A stretch of 64,000 bases of DNA from Paenibacillus campinasensis (lineage in GTDB: Bacteria > Bacillota > Bacilli > Paenibacillales > Paenibacillaceae), in assembly GCF_002272015.1 (NCBI RefSeq), contig NZ_NPBY01000003.1, positions 124,001-188,000 of the forward strand, written 5' to 3'. Under the pieces are notes generated by a model, which did no database searches, was not told the DNA's origin, and worked only from the letters and a program-made list of their open reading frames with translations. The position numbers and the translations under genes were made by a program. Of the stretch, positions 33,007-42,507 are shown one piece after another. Each line of letters starts with the position of its first letter. Within the stretch, counting starts at the first letter, position 1.

Positions 33007-33300
33007 ATGTCCCGCATCAGCCGCAAGCTGCAAAATTTGATGCAAGAAGTGCTGGATCTGCCCCAGGATCTGATGTTCGATTTGCCAAGGTTGACGCTGA
33101 TCGGCAATAAGGAGCTGCATATCGAGAACCATCGCGGGGTGCGCCATTTCTCCGATGAACGGCTAGTGCTTGCTTTGTCGCAAGGGTCGTTGGAGATCTC
33201 AGGGGCCGGTCTTTCGATTCAGGCGATTCAATCTCATGAAGTGACCGTCATGGGTACCATTCATCATATTCAGTATTCAGAAACGGGGGAGAAACCGTGA
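33007..33300 (+). CDS. yqfC: Sporulation protein YqfC
   Basis: 97 residues, small, soluble, beta-rich (LTLIGNKELHIENHRGVRHFSD). This is the YabP/YqfC fold found only in spore-formers. It is expressed in the mother cell in Bacillus; molecular role unknown. ATG at 33007 lies a little far (about 12 bases) from AGGAGG. The stop overlaps the GTG start of yqfD by four bases. Confidence 0.93.
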   Translation: MSRISRKLQNLMQEVLDLPQDLMFDLPRLTLIGNKELHIENHRGVRHFSDERLVLALSQGSLEISGAGLSIQAIQSHEVTVMGTIHHIQYSETGEKP

Positions 33301-34490
33301 ATATTCCGACAATGATAACGGTACGGGGATATCTTAAACTGGCCGTCCGCGGAGAGCGTGTGGAATTGTTTATCAACGCGTTGACGGAGGCGGGAATCCC
33401 GGTTTGGGATGTCAAGCCGACCGGAATGCATGCCGCGGAGATCAAGCTGCTTCTCCGGGATTTCTGGAGCCTCCGTCCCCTTCTTAAGCGGACAGGCTGC
33501 CGGACGAAAGTGATCGAGCGGAACGGGTTGCCCTTCCGCGCCCGCAATCTGTGGAGGCGAAAAGCTTTTGCTCTCGGGCTTGTACTGTTCTTTGCGCTGT
33601 TAACCGCCTTGTGCTCGATGGTATGGGATGTTCAAGTGGAGGGGAATGAGACTATAGCTGATGAGGATATACTGGCGGCTGCACAGAAGGAGGGGGTTTA
33701 TCCTTTTCAGTGGATTTTTCGTCTTCAGCCGATGGACAAGCTGTCAACGAACATGACAGCCCGGCTGCCCGAAGCGTCCTGGGTTGGCGTTGAGCGCACC
33801 GGTACCCGCATCCGAATCCAGATCGCAGAAGCGGACATTCCCGAGAAGCCGCCGCTGATGAGCCCGCGACATCTGATCAGCACCAGAGATGCTGTGGTAA
33901 CCCGCATATACGCCGAGAAGGGTCTGCCCAAGGTCCAGGTCAACAGCCGGGTGAAGAAGGGCGACATCCTCATATCAGGCGTTCTGGGCGATGAGGAAAA
34001 TTCGCAGACCGTGGTGGCCAAGGGAGAGGTCAGAGGGCTCGTATGGCATGAATATGACATCGAAGTGCCCCTTGTCAAAAAACATAAGGTATACACCGGT
34101 CAAGACAAGGAGCGGGCTTACCTGGTGCTGGGAGATCGCGCCATCCAGTTGTGGGGGTACGGGGATATCGCCTATGCCAAGCACGAGATGCTGACCTTCT
34201 ACGACCCGTTTACGTGGAGAACACGCCAACTGCCTTTCGGATGGATGACCGAGAAAATTATGGAGGTGACCGAGGTACAGCAGACCATCACCGCCGAGGA
34301 AGCCAGAACCGAGGGGATCGAAGCAGCTAAAAGGGATATTTTAGCAAAATATGGGGCGGATTCGCGATTTGTGACCCAAAAAATTTTGCATGATAAGAAC
34401 GAGAATGGTAAAGTTTATATGAAAGTGCTTTTCGAGGTGGAAGAGACCATCGCGAAAGAACTTCCCATAGTATACAATCAAGGAGAATGA
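33297..34490 (+). CDS. yqfD: Sporulation protein YqfD
   Basis: 397 residues. A cytoplasmic N-terminal domain is followed by one membrane segment (FALGLVLFFALLTALCSMVW, about 96-115) and a large external domain that begins with a POTRA/FtsQ-like element (DVQVEGNETIADEDILAAAQKEGVYPF). Found in spore-formers, with the same order yqfC-yqfD-phoH as Bacillus. The GTG start at 33297 overlaps the yqfC end (GTGA), indicating coupling. The precise function is not known; it is related to stage IV sporulation. Confidence 0.93.
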   Translation: MNIPTMITVRGYLKLAVRGERVELFINALTEAGIPVWDVKPTGMHAAEIKLLLRDFWSLRPLLKRTGCRTKVIERNGLPFRARNLWRRKAFALGLVLFFALLTALCSMVWDVQVEGNETIADEDILAAAQKEGVYPFQWIFRLQPMDKLSTNMTARLPEASWVGVERTGTRIRIQIAEADIPEKPPLMSPRHLISTRDAVVTRIYAEKGLPKVQVNSRVKKGDILISGVLGDEENSQTVVAKGEVRGLVWHEYDIEVPLVKKHKVYTGQDKERAYLVLGDRAIQLWGYGDIAYAKHEMLTFYDPFTWRTRQLPFGWMTEKIMEVTEVQQTITAEEARTEGIEAAKRDILAKYGADSRFVTQKILHDKNENGKVYMKVLFEVEETIAKELPIVYNQGE

Positions 34491-34496
34491 GGCTAT

Positions 34497-35468
34497 TTGT
34501 CAGAGCAAAAGACCAGCATTCAAATTTTACTTCAAAGTGCGTCAGAAGGTCTGTCCCTATTTGGACCGCAGGATACGTTTCTGAAAATTATCGAAGAGGA
34601 AATTCCCGCCACGATCGATTCGCGGGAGGCTGTCATTACCATTCGGGGCAATCAGCGCAACGTCGAGAGCCTGCAGCAGCTGTTTGAGGTGCTGCTTGAA
34701 CTTGTCCGCAACGGGTATATACTTACCGAGCGCGATGTGCTGTATGCTGCCGAGCTTGCCAAGGATCTGCGGGCAGATCAGCTTCTTGATCTGTTCAAGG
34801 GTGAGATCACAACCACTTACAGAGGCAAGCCGATTCGGGTCAAAACGATCGGACAGAAGCATTATGTGACGACGATCAAGAAACGGGACGTTGTGTTTGG
34901 AATAGGTCCTGCCGGAACGGGAAAAACCTATTTGGCGGTTGTGCTGGCGGTTGCTGCGCTCAAGGAAGGTTCTGTGAAACGGATTGTGTTGACCAGACCA
35001 GCGGTTGAAGCAGGAGAAAGCCTGGGCTTTCTTCCGGGAGACCTGCAGGAGAAGGTTGATCCTTATTTGAGGCCGCTATATGATGCTTTGTATGACGTCA
35101 TGGGACCGGACCAGGTGGCCAAGGCGCTGGAACGTGGATTGATTGAAATTGCTCCGCTCGCTTATATGCGTGGACGGACGCTTGATGATTCGTTTATTAT
35201 TTTGGATGAAGCGCAAAATACGACGCCGGAGCAGATGAAGATGTTTCTGACCAGGCTCGGATTCGGCTCGAAAATGGTCATCACCGGGGATGTCACCCAG
35301 ATCGACCTGCCGCGCGGCAAAAAATCAGGTCTTGTAGAAGCCCAGATTGTGCTGAGCGGGATTGAGGAAGTCGGATTTGTAAGGTTTGCTGAACAGGATG
35401 TTGTACGGCACTCTTTGGTACAAAAAATAATCGTTGCATATGATAAAGCTGCAGAAAACCAAGATTAA
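34497..35468 (+). CDS. phoH: PhoH family P-loop ATPase
   Basis: 323 residues. An N-terminal KH-like or SF1-adjacent region (about 1-115) is followed by a PhoH ATPase core with Walker A GPAGTGKTY (about 138-146), Walker B FIILDEAQNTTPEQ, and the sensor GDVTQIDLP. PhoH proteins are linked to RNA metabolism; here it directly precedes pgpH and ybeY, the conserved RNA-maturation context. Start TTG at 34497; AAGGAG precedes it by about 11 bases at the end of yqfD. Confidence 0.93.
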   Translation: MSEQKTSIQILLQSASEGLSLFGPQDTFLKIIEEEIPATIDSREAVITIRGNQRNVESLQQLFEVLLELVRNGYILTERDVLYAAELAKDLRADQLLDLFKGEITTTYRGKPIRVKTIGQKHYVTTIKKRDVVFGIGPAGTGKTYLAVVLAVAALKEGSVKRIVLTRPAVEAGESLGFLPGDLQEKVDPYLRPLYDALYDVMGPDQVAKALERGLIEIAPLAYMRGRTLDDSFIILDEAQNTTPEQMKMFLTRLGFGSKMVITGDVTQIDLPRGKKSGLVEAQIVLSGIEEVGFVRFAEQDVVRHSLVQKIIVAYDKAAENQD

Positions 35469-35484
35469 AAAGGGGATTGTCGCT

Positions 35485-37794
35485 ATGGCCTCCAAAGAAC
35501 CATCGACGGACAAGTCCATACGGGCGAAAAACAATGGCTGGAAATATAGCGTGGCAACACGCTATATTCTGTTTTTGCTGCTCGCGCTCATTTTTTATAT
35601 CAGTCTATCTTCCAAGCTGCTCCCCGAGCGCTATGATATTCAGGTAGGAACACGCAGCGAGAAAAGCATCACCGCCCCGATTCAAATCGAGGATAGCAAA
35701 GCTACGCTGAAAGCGCAGGAGGAAGCCGCAGAGCGGGTTCAGCCGATCTATACATACGTGCCGCTGCGCAATGATGTGCTGGTTACCCAGCTGCTGGAGC
35801 GGATCGAGCGGCTCAATCAGGACACGGATATTTCCACCCAGGACAAAATCTCCATCTACCGCGAGGAAATTCCACGGCGAGTGGATGACTTCGTTAAAAA
35901 CTTCGTGTCCGCCAACCGGGGAAATGATGCGTATTCATCCGAGCTTCTGGAAGAAATGCTGCGTGTGATTGAACAGCAGACCTACCGGATCCCGGAGGAG
36001 ACCTTCATTAAGATTCCTAGGCTGGATTCCGAGGATATCAGCCAGATGAAGGTGGTCGCTCGCGATATCGTGTCCAGTCTGATGAATGAAACGACCGATG
36101 CGCAGACGCCGCGGGCCAAGGTGGCGGAAATGGTCAGCACCAGCTCGCTGGACGACCGGACAGCGCGCGAGGTCGTTCAAGAGCTGGCGAGAGTGTCGAT
36201 TACCGCCAACAAGTTCATGGATGAGGAAGCGACCAAGGAAGCGAAGGTGGAAGCCCGTGAGAATACGCCGCCTGTATTTATCAAGCAGGGCGATATTCTC
36301 GTGGAGCGGGGACAACTGATTACGCCAGAGCTTTATGAGCTGCTCGGGAAGAACGGGCTGCTCAAGGATGAGGTCAATTATTGGCCGGAGCTTGGGCTGC
36401 TGATATTCTCGATACTGCTGTCGCTCGGCATCTTCATGTTCATCAGGCAATCCAACGCTGGATATTTCAAGTTCAACAACTCGCAGCTGCTGATGATGGT
36501 GCTTATCTATGTCATTACACTGGTGTCGATGCATTTGGCCGGCTACCTGCAAAGTGACAGCCGGACCTATGTGGGATACCTGGCTCCGGTTGCTGTAGGT
36601 GCAATTCTGCTCACGCTGCTGCTGGAGATGTCATTGGCCTATTTCAATGTCATTATTTTCACCATTCTGGCCAGTGTCATTCTGAACGTCCAGCAGGGCG
36701 AGATATTTGATTTCCGTTTCGGCCTGTTCGCGGCGATCACGTCCTGTGTTGCGATCTTCTCGCTGCATCGGGCGAGTCAGCGCTCTACGCTGCTGAAAGG
36801 CGGAATCATGGTGTCTTTGTTCGGCACGCTGACCGTCTTTATGATGCTGCTGATCAAGGACGGGGAATGGACCGGAACCGAGACGCTGTATTCACTCGGG
36901 TTTGCGTTTGCCGGAGGGCTGCTGACCGCCATCCTCGTGATCGGGCTCATGCCGTTCTTTGAAGTGACCTTCGGCATATTGTCTGCCCTCAAGCTGGTTG
37001 AACTGTCCAATCCGAATCACCCGCTGCTGCGCAAGCTGCTGACTGAGACGCCGGGAACGTATCATCACAGCGTGATGGTCGGCAATCTGTCGGAGGCGGC
37101 TGCGGAGGCGATCGGAGCCGACGGACTGCTGTGCAGAGTCGGGTCGTTCTATCATGATATCGGGAAGACAAAACGTCCGATTTATTTCATCGAGAATCAG
37201 AACAACATGGAGAATCCGCACGACTCGATTGAGCCGAAGCTCAGCAAATCCATCATTGTGGCCCACGCCAGGGACGGGGTGGAAATGCTGAAGGAATATA
37301 AGCTGCCGAAGCCGATTCGGGACATCGCGGAGCAGCATCATGGCACGACCTTCCTGCATTACTTCTATCACAAGGCGCTGAGGCTGGCGGAAGAGCAGGG
37401 GGTCGAACCGGATTTCACCGAGGATGACTTCCGTTATCCGGGGCCGAAGGCTCAGTCGAAGGAAGCGGCGATCGTGGGCATTGCCGACAGCGTTGAGGCT
37501 GCGGTACGCTCGCTTCGCAAGCCGACGGTGGAGCAGGTAGAATCCATGATTGAGAAGATCATTAAAGGCCGCCTGGATGACCATCAGTTCAATGATTGTG
37601 ATCTGACGATGAAAGAGCTGGACATTATAGCAAAAACATTAAAGGAAACCGTGATGGGCATCTTCCATTCCCGGATTGAATATCCGGAGGAAGTGAAGCG
37701 TCCGAATCCGAAGCCGGCTGCCGCTGAGGCGGAAGCTGGGCCGGATGGGGAGGCGCCATCCGCGTCGGAAGAGGACAAAAGAAGGAGCGTTTAG
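35485..37794 (+). CDS. pgpH: 7TMR-HD domain phosphodiesterase (PgpH/YqfF)
   Basis: 769 residues, slightly longer than the 711 of Bacillus. One N-terminal membrane segment ([16 protein letters not shown]) precedes a large extracellular helical domain (about 60-300), seven membrane segments (about 305-515), and a cytoplasmic HD domain with [11 protein letters not shown] and [11 protein letters not shown] plus a later AEQHHGT. This HD family hydrolyses cyclic di-AMP to pApA. ATG at 35485 follows AAAAGGGG; the longer frame from 35434 overlaps phoH. The C-terminal tail is low-complexity ([20 protein letters not shown]). Confidence 0.94.
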   Translation: MASKEPSTDKSIRAKNNGWKYSVATRYILFLLLALIFYISLSSKLLPERYDIQVGTRSEKSITAPIQIEDSKATLKAQEEAAERVQPIYTYVPLRNDVLVTQLLERIERLNQDTDISTQDKISIYREEIPRRVDDFVKNFVSANRGNDAYSSELLEEMLRVIEQQTYRIPEETFIKIPRLDSEDISQMKVVARDIVSSLMNETTDAQTPRAKVAEMVSTSSLDDRTAREVVQELARVSITANKFMDEEATKEAKVEARENTPPVFIKQGDILVERGQLITPELYELLGKNGLLKDEVNYWPELGLLIFSILLSLGIFMFIRQSNAGYFKFNNSQLLMMVLIYVITLVSMHLAGYLQSDSRTYVGYLAPVAVGAILLTLLLEMSLAYFNVIIFTILASVILNVQQGEIFDFRFGLFAAITSCVAIFSLHRASQRSTLLKGGIMVSLFGTLTVFMMLLIKDGEWTGTETLYSLGFAFAGGLLTAILVIGLMPFFEVTFGILSALKLVELSNPNHPLLRKLLTETPGTYHHSVMVGNLSEAAAEAIGADGLLCRVGSFYHDIGKTKRPIYFIENQNNMENPHDSIEPKLSKSIIVAHARDGVEMLKEYKLPKPIRDIAEQHHGTTFLHYFYHKALRLAEEQGVEPDFTEDDFRYPGPKAQSKEAAIVGIADSVEAAVRSLRKPTVEQVESMIEKIIKGRLDDHQFNDCDLTMKELDIIAKTLKETVMGIFHSRIEYPEEVKRPNPKPAAAEAEAGPDGEAPSASEEDKRRSV

Positions 37795-37796
37795 GA

Positions 37797-38294
37797 ATGA
37801 GCCTGAAGCTGGTATGGAATAATGAGCAGGAACTATACGAGATACCCGAGGAATGGATCGTGATGCTGGAGCGGGTTTTGCAAAAGGCTGCGGAATCCGA
37901 AGGCGTCACGGAGGGCGAGGTCGATCTGACCTTTGTCGATGATGAGCAGATCCATGAGCTCAATCGGGAGTATCGCGGCATCGATCGGCCGACCGATGTA
38001 TTGTCCTTTGCGATGCATGAAATGGCTGGCGACGAGCTGGAGATTATATACGAGCTGGACGAAGAAGATGAGGAAGCGCCTGTTCCGGATGCGCTCGGTG
38101 ACATCGTCATCTCGATTCCGCGAGCCAAGCAGCAAAGCGAGGAGTACGGGCATTCGCTGGAGCGCGAGCTGAGCTTCCTGTTTGTCCACGGCTTCCTGCA
38201 TCTGCTCGGCTATGATCATCAGGATGAGACCAGCGAAGCGGAGATGATGGGCAAGCAAGAGGCGGTTCTGGCAGCGCTGGGACTGACAAGATAG
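37797..38294 (+). CDS. ybeY: Endoribonuclease YbeY
   Basis: 165 residues. The zinc site [11 protein letters not shown] (H-x3-H-x5-H, about 129-139) is intact. YbeY is a metal-dependent RNase in 16S rRNA 3'-end maturation and ribosome quality control. The ATG lies two bases after the pgpH stop, with GAAGGAGCG inside the end of pgpH. The region about 90-105 has an acidic insert ([12 protein letters not shown]). Its last base is the first base of the dgkA GTG. Confidence 0.95.
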   Translation: MSLKLVWNNEQELYEIPEEWIVMLERVLQKAAESEGVTEGEVDLTFVDDEQIHELNREYRGIDRPTDVLSFAMHEMAGDELEIIYELDEEDEEAPVPDALGDIVISIPRAKQQSEEYGHSLERELSFLFVHGFLHLLGYDHQDETSEAEMMGKQEAVLAALGLTR

Positions 38295-38674
38295 TGAAGC
38301 CGCACAGACATTCGTTGTATCGGACATTTGCCAATGCCGCTGCGGGCGTCGTGCATGCTTTCAAAACCGAACGCAATATGAAAATTCACGCTGCTGCTGC
38401 ATTGATGGTATTCATTGCAGCAGCTTTGCTGCAGTTAGACCTGATCCGCTGGCTGTTCCTGCTGTTGGCCGTAGGGCTGGTCTTTACCGCTGAGCTGATC
38501 AATACGGCGATTGAAGCGGTCGTGGATCTGGTCTCTCCGCAGGTGCATCCTTATGCGCGGATCGCCAAGGACACCGCAGCAGGCGCGGTGCTGGTCGCCG
38601 CCATTGTGGCAGTTGGCATCGGCATTGGGGTGTTCTATGAGCCGATTAGAGGCTGGATCGGTTCATTATTGTAA
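38294..38674 (+). CDS. dgkA: Diacylglycerol/undecaprenol kinase
   Basis: 126 residues, a small integral membrane kinase with three membrane segments. The family signature AELINTAIEAVVDLVSPQ (about 67-84) and KDTAAGAVLVAA are present. Bacillus DgkA phosphorylates undecaprenol, recycling the cell-wall carrier lipid. The start is a GTG that overlaps the ybeY stop codon by one base; no clear ribosome site exists, so translation probably depends on ybeY. Confidence 0.93.
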   Translation: MKPHRHSLYRTFANAAAGVVHAFKTERNMKIHAAAALMVFIAAALLQLDLIRWLFLLLAVGLVFTAELINTAIEAVVDLVSPQVHPYARIAKDTAAGAVLVAAIVAVGIGIGVFYEPIRGWIGSLL

Positions 38675-38723
38675 TGTTGCAGCCGGTTGATTCAGCTTTA
38701 CCTATTTGAAGGGGGAACGATCC

Positions 38724-39131
38724 ATGATCGAAGCGGGAATGTTGATGCAGGAAGCGATTAAAGCAAGGAGCAGAGCCTATATTCCGTATTCGAAATTCGG
38801 AGTAGGCGCTGCGCTTCTGGATGCGGAGGGTCGAGTTCATTTGGGTTGCAATGTTGAGAACGCAGCTTACAGCCCGACCAACTGCGCGGAGCGAACCGCT
38901 TTGCACCGGGCCATAGCCGACGGACACCAGCCTGGAAGCTTTCAGGCGATCGCGATTGTCGGTGATACGGATGGCCCATGCGCGCCTTGCGGGGTGTGCC
39001 GCCAGGTGCTGGTGGAGCTGTGCAAGCCGGACATGCCGGTATTTCTCGGCAATATGAAGGGAGATATTCAGGAGACCACGGTCAGCGAATTGCTTCCGGG
39101 CGCTTTCGGGCCTTGGGATTTGGAGAAATAA
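38724..39131 (+). CDS. cdd: Cytidine deaminase
   Basis: 135 residues, as usual. The zinc ligands and catalytic glutamate are in NCAERTALH and PCAPCGVCRQ. It converts cytidine and deoxycytidine to uridine forms in pyrimidine salvage. ATG at 38724 follows AAGGGGGAACG; the frame's TTG at 38706 lies before that site. Confidence 0.96.
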   Translation: MIEAGMLMQEAIKARSRAYIPYSKFGVGAALLDAEGRVHLGCNVENAAYSPTNCAERTALHRAIADGHQPGSFQAIAIVGDTDGPCAPCGVCRQVLVELCKPDMPVFLGNMKGDIQETTVSELLPGAFGPWDLEK

Positions 39132-39174
39132 AACAACCAGGAATAGTGACACAGGAATATAGCGGAGGAATGTT

Positions 39175-40077
39175 ATGCAGAACAAATCATTTAAATCGGG
39201 GTTCGTAGCCATTATCGGCAGGCCGAATGTCGGCAAATCGACGTTGATGAACCAGGTCATCGGACAGAAAATAGCCATTATGTCGGACAAGCCCCAGACG
39301 ACGCGCAACAAAATTCACGGCGTATACACAACCGAGGATTACCAGGTCGTATTCCTGGATACGCCAGGTATTCATAAACGTCAATCCAAGCTCGGGGACT
39401 ACATGAACCAGACTGCGCTGAGCACCCTCGGCGAGGTCGAAGCCGTGCTGTTTCTGGTGGATGCTTCGGAAGGCATTGGAGGCGGAGACCGCTATATTGC
39501 CGAGCAGCTGAAATCGATTCGGACGCCGGTCATTCTGGTGATGAACAAAATTGACAAAATCGAGCCCACGGCGCTGCTGCCGCTGATTGAGGAATACCGG
39601 GGACTTCATGATTTTGCGGAGATTGTCCCGATTTCGGCGATGCTCGGAAACAATGTCAGCACGCTGCTTGATCAGATTCGAAAGTATCTTCCGGATGGGC
39701 CGCAGTACTATCCTGAAGATCAGGTTACCGATCATCCGGAGCAGTTCGTATGTGCCGAGCTTATTCGTGAGAAGATCCTGCACATGACGCGGGAAGAGGT
39801 GCCTCACTCCATTGCGGTCACCATTGAAGATATGCGTGCCCAGGAGAATGGAACGGTGTACATTTCAGCTGTCATTTATGTGGAGCGGGATTCCCAGAAA
39901 GGGATCATTATCGGCAAGCAGGGCGCTCTGCTGAAACAGGTAGGCAAGCAGGCGAGAGAGGATATCGAGCGTTTGCTCGGTTCCAAAATCTTTTTGGAGC
40001 TGTGGGTGAAAGTTAAAAAAGACTGGCGCAATCAGGAACGGGTTCTTCGCGATCTCGGTTTTCATAAGGGACAATAA
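39175..40077 (+). CDS. era: GTPase Era
   Basis: 300 residues. G1 [10 protein letters not shown]3 DTPGIH, G4 NKID and G5 SAM are all present; the C-terminal KH domain (about 200-300, with [16 protein letters not shown]) binds the 3' end of 16S rRNA. Era checks 30S assembly. ATG at 39175 follows GGAGGAATGTT. Confidence 0.97.
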   Translation: MQNKSFKSGFVAIIGRPNVGKSTLMNQVIGQKIAIMSDKPQTTRNKIHGVYTTEDYQVVFLDTPGIHKRQSKLGDYMNQTALSTLGEVEAVLFLVDASEGIGGGDRYIAEQLKSIRTPVILVMNKIDKIEPTALLPLIEEYRGLHDFAEIVPISAMLGNNVSTLLDQIRKYLPDGPQYYPEDQVTDHPEQFVCAELIREKILHMTREEVPHSIAVTIEDMRAQENGTVYISAVIYVERDSQKGIIIGKQGALLKQVGKQAREDIERLLGSKIFLELWVKVKKDWRNQERVLRDLGFHKGQ

Positions 40078-40209
40078 GAATCCGATCATCCACCGGGGCT
40101 ATCGGGCGAAGCATGAGCCTGCCAACAATTGCATTTCATAAATTTGCGCCGGACGCACATCCTATTTTCGAAGATGCAGACGTCATTTCCGAAGAAAGGA
40201 TGAATACGA

Positions 40210-40353
40210 ATGCGAGATTTTTCGTGGAAGTATTTTACGATGACTGGAGATGTCGATGCTTATTTGCTGTATAAAGAAGTAGCCGGTTCAGAGCCGGAGC
40301 TTGCAGCGGCGTTCGCAAATGAAGAGGCGGTCCCGGATGAAGAAGACGAATAA
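40210..40353 (+). CDS. yqzL: YqzL family small protein
   Basis: 47 residues, beginning MRDFSWKYFTMTGDVDAYLL and ending in an acidic tail (VPDEEDE). The sequence and the place between era and recO match Bacillus YqzL, a conserved protein of unknown function. ATG at 40210 follows AAAGGATG; stop TAA at 40351. It is short enough to be missed by length-filtered gene callers. Confidence 0.9.
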   Translation: MRDFSWKYFTMTGDVDAYLLYKEVAGSEPELAAAFANEEAVPDEEDE

Positions 40354-40389
40354 CCACTGGTTGCTTCAGGAATGGTTGGGGGAAGAAAC

Positions 40390-41145
40390 ATGCTATATCG
40401 GGCGGAAGGGATTGTCATCCGCAGCATGGACTACGGTGAAGGGAACAAAATCATTACGCTTTGTACCGAAAAGTGGGGGAAGGTAGGCGTGCTGGTCAGG
40501 GGAGCGAAGAAGGTGAAGAGCCGGCACGCAGCCCTGACGCAGCTGTTTACTTATGGCGAGTACGTATTCTTTCGCAACGGAACGGGACTTGGTACCTTGA
40601 ACGCCGGGGAAATTATCGAGTCTCATCATTCCCTGCGTGAAGATCTGATCAAAGCGGCCTATGCTTCTTATGCCTGTGAGCTTCTGGACCGTGTGCTGCA
40701 GGATGAGGAGACGGGCGCTTTTTGGTTTCATCAGCTGAAAGCTTGTCTGATGTCGTTAGAGGAAGGGAAGGATCCTCAGGTTATCAGCAACCTGTATGAG
40801 ATGAAAATCCTTCAAACGGCAGGCTATGGTCCGGAGCTTGAGGTGTGCGTATCATGCGGTCAATCGAGACCGGATGAGGACATGCTGCTCAGTCCCCATT
40901 TAGGCGGAGCGCTGTGCCGCCACTGCAAGCATTTGGACCCGCCGGCCATGAAGATTTCGGTCAGGACGCTGGGGCTGCTGCGGCTGTTTGCTAGGCTGGA
41001 TCTCAGGCGGCTCGGCAATGTGGATGTCAAGGACAGCACCAAAACGGAGCTGAAGCAGGCGATGCGGGCTTTGATGGATGCGCAGCTCGGACTGCGGCTG
41101 AAGTCGCGAAATTTTCTGGACCAGCTTGACAAATACAACATTTGA
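40390..41145 (+). CDS. recO: DNA repair protein RecO
   Basis: 251 residues. An N-terminal OB fold (GIVIRSMDYGEGNKIITL) is followed by helices and a four-cysteine zinc site (CVSCGQ, then CRHCKH). RecO with RecR loads RecA on SSB-coated DNA. The ATG at 40390 follows GGGGGAAG; the frame from 40372 overlaps that site. The -35 of the glyQS promoter overlaps the end of this gene. Confidence 0.95.
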   Translation: MLYRAEGIVIRSMDYGEGNKIITLCTEKWGKVGVLVRGAKKVKSRHAALTQLFTYGEYVFFRNGTGLGTLNAGEIIESHHSLREDLIKAAYASYACELLDRVLQDEETGAFWFHQLKACLMSLEEGKDPQVISNLYEMKILQTAGYGPELEVCVSCGQSRPDEDMLLSPHLGGALCRHCKHLDPPAMKISVRTLGLLRLFARLDLRRLGNVDVKDSTKTELKQAMRALMDAQLGLRLKSRNFLDQLDKYNI

Positions 41146-41170
41146 CGTGAAGATAAGTTTAAGGTATTAT
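41142..41170 (+). promoter_or_regulatory. SigA promoter of the glyQS T-box transcript
   Basis: TTGACG, 17 bases, TATTAT. The -35 overlaps the recO stop codon; transcription would begin near 41178, directly ahead of the T-box. Confidence 0.75.
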
Positions 41171-41177
41171 AACTTTT

Positions 41178-41466
41178 ACAGTTTACCTAATGAAGGATTT
41201 GGCAACAATCCGAAGCAATTGAATAACATGCGTTGAACGGGAAAGTAGTGAATTGATTGATCCTCTAGCGAGCCGGAGATGGTGAGAGTCCGGTGGATGA
41301 TGTTCATGAACATGGCACCCGGGAGCATGATGCAATGCATAAAGCGGGCTCTGCAAGCTGTTGGCTAGGAAGCGACAGTTCAGGGCCAAGTAGGGTGGAA
41401 CCGCGGGAAGCGTCAGCTCTCGTCCCTACGTCTGTACAACAGGCGTAGAGATGAGAGCTTTTTTGT
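41178..41466 (+). promoter_or_regulatory. T-box riboswitch (glycine) with terminator, for glyQ-glyS
   Basis: The invariant T-box AAGTAGGGTGGAACCGCG lies at 41388-41405. A terminator follows: AGCTCTCGTCCCTACG (41415-41430) against CGTAGAGATGAGAGCT (41444-41459), then six T. The upstream part contains stem I elements (GGTGAGAGTCC). The specifier is probably GGC at 41314-41316 in the context GAACATGGCACC, a glycine codon, matching the genes. Uncharged glycine tRNA would stabilise the antiterminator and allow glyQS expression. This accounts for most of the 474-base gap; 41467-41619 shows nothing more than the glyQ ribosome site. Confidence 0.95.
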
Positions 41467-41619
41467 TGTGCAGACTCGTACTTTGAGGATGATTGCATCG
41501 TCGAGCGGCGGTTCTCAGCCGGCAATCCTTATGGTGTGGCGGATCAGCTCCCATAAGGCATGCTGCGGGAACGGCAGTATCGAGGTTTGCAACTCCGGAA
41601 CCAAGAAAGGAGTAAAATC

Positions 41620-42507
41620 ATGAATTTCCAACAGATGATTTTGACGCTGCAGCAATTTTGGGCAGAGCAGAACTGTATCATCGTACAGCCTTACGACACG
41701 GAAAAAGGTGCGGGGACGATGAACCCGATGACGTACCTGCGCTCCATCGGTCCTGAGCCGTGGAATGTCGCTTACGTGGAGCCTTCCCGCCGACCGGCCG
41801 ATGGCCGCTACGGGGAAAATCCGAACCGGCTGTACCAGCACCATCAATTCCAGGTTATTTTGAAGCCGTCGCCGGACAACATCCAGGAGCTCTATCTGGA
41901 AAGTTTGAAGCGTCTTGGCATCGATCCGCTGGATCATGACATCCGCTTCGTGGAAGACAACTGGGAAGCACCGACGCTGGGCGCATGGGGTCTTGGCTGG
42001 GAAGTATGGCTGGACGGCATGGAAATCACCCAGTTTACGTATTTCCAGCAGGTGGGCGGCATTGATGCGAGCCCGGTAGCCGTAGAGATTACATACGGGA
42101 TGGAGCGGCTTGCATCTTACATTCAGGATAAGGAGAATGTGTTCGATCTGGAATGGGTGGATGGCATTACTTACGGAGACGTGTTCCATCAGCCGGAGTT
42201 CGAGCATTCCAAGTATACGTTCGAAGTTTCGGATGTGAAAATGCTGTTTACCTTGTTCAACATGTACGAGGAAGAGGCTAACAAAGCGATGAACCAGAAC
42301 CTGGTCTTTCCGGCATACGACTATGTCCTGAAATGCTCGCATACGTTCAACCTGCTGGACGCCAGAGGAGCGATCAGCGTGACGGAGCGCACAGGTTACA
42401 TCATGAGAGTCCGGAACCTGGCACGCCAGGTAGCGGCCACGTATTTGGAGGAGCGCGAGAAGCTGGGCTTCCCGCTGATCAAGAAAGGGGGCGCGGAGCA
42501 TGTCTAA
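41620..42507 (+). CDS. glyQ: Glycine-tRNA ligase alpha subunit
   Basis: 295 residues, standard for the alpha chain of the tetrameric bacterial enzyme. Class II aminoacylation motifs appear in the core ([21 protein letters not shown] and the glycine-binding [16 protein letters not shown]). ATG at 41620 follows AAAGGAG. The last eight bases overlap glyS. Confidence 0.97.
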   Translation: MNFQQMILTLQQFWAEQNCIIVQPYDTEKGAGTMNPMTYLRSIGPEPWNVAYVEPSRRPADGRYGENPNRLYQHHQFQVILKPSPDNIQELYLESLKRLGIDPLDHDIRFVEDNWEAPTLGAWGLGWEVWLDGMEITQFTYFQQVGGIDASPVAVEITYGMERLASYIQDKENVFDLEWVDGITYGDVFHQPEFEHSKYTFEVSDVKMLFTLFNMYEEEANKAMNQNLVFPAYDYVLKCSHTFNLLDARGAISVTERTGYIMRVRNLARQVAATYLEEREKLGFPLIKKGGAEHV

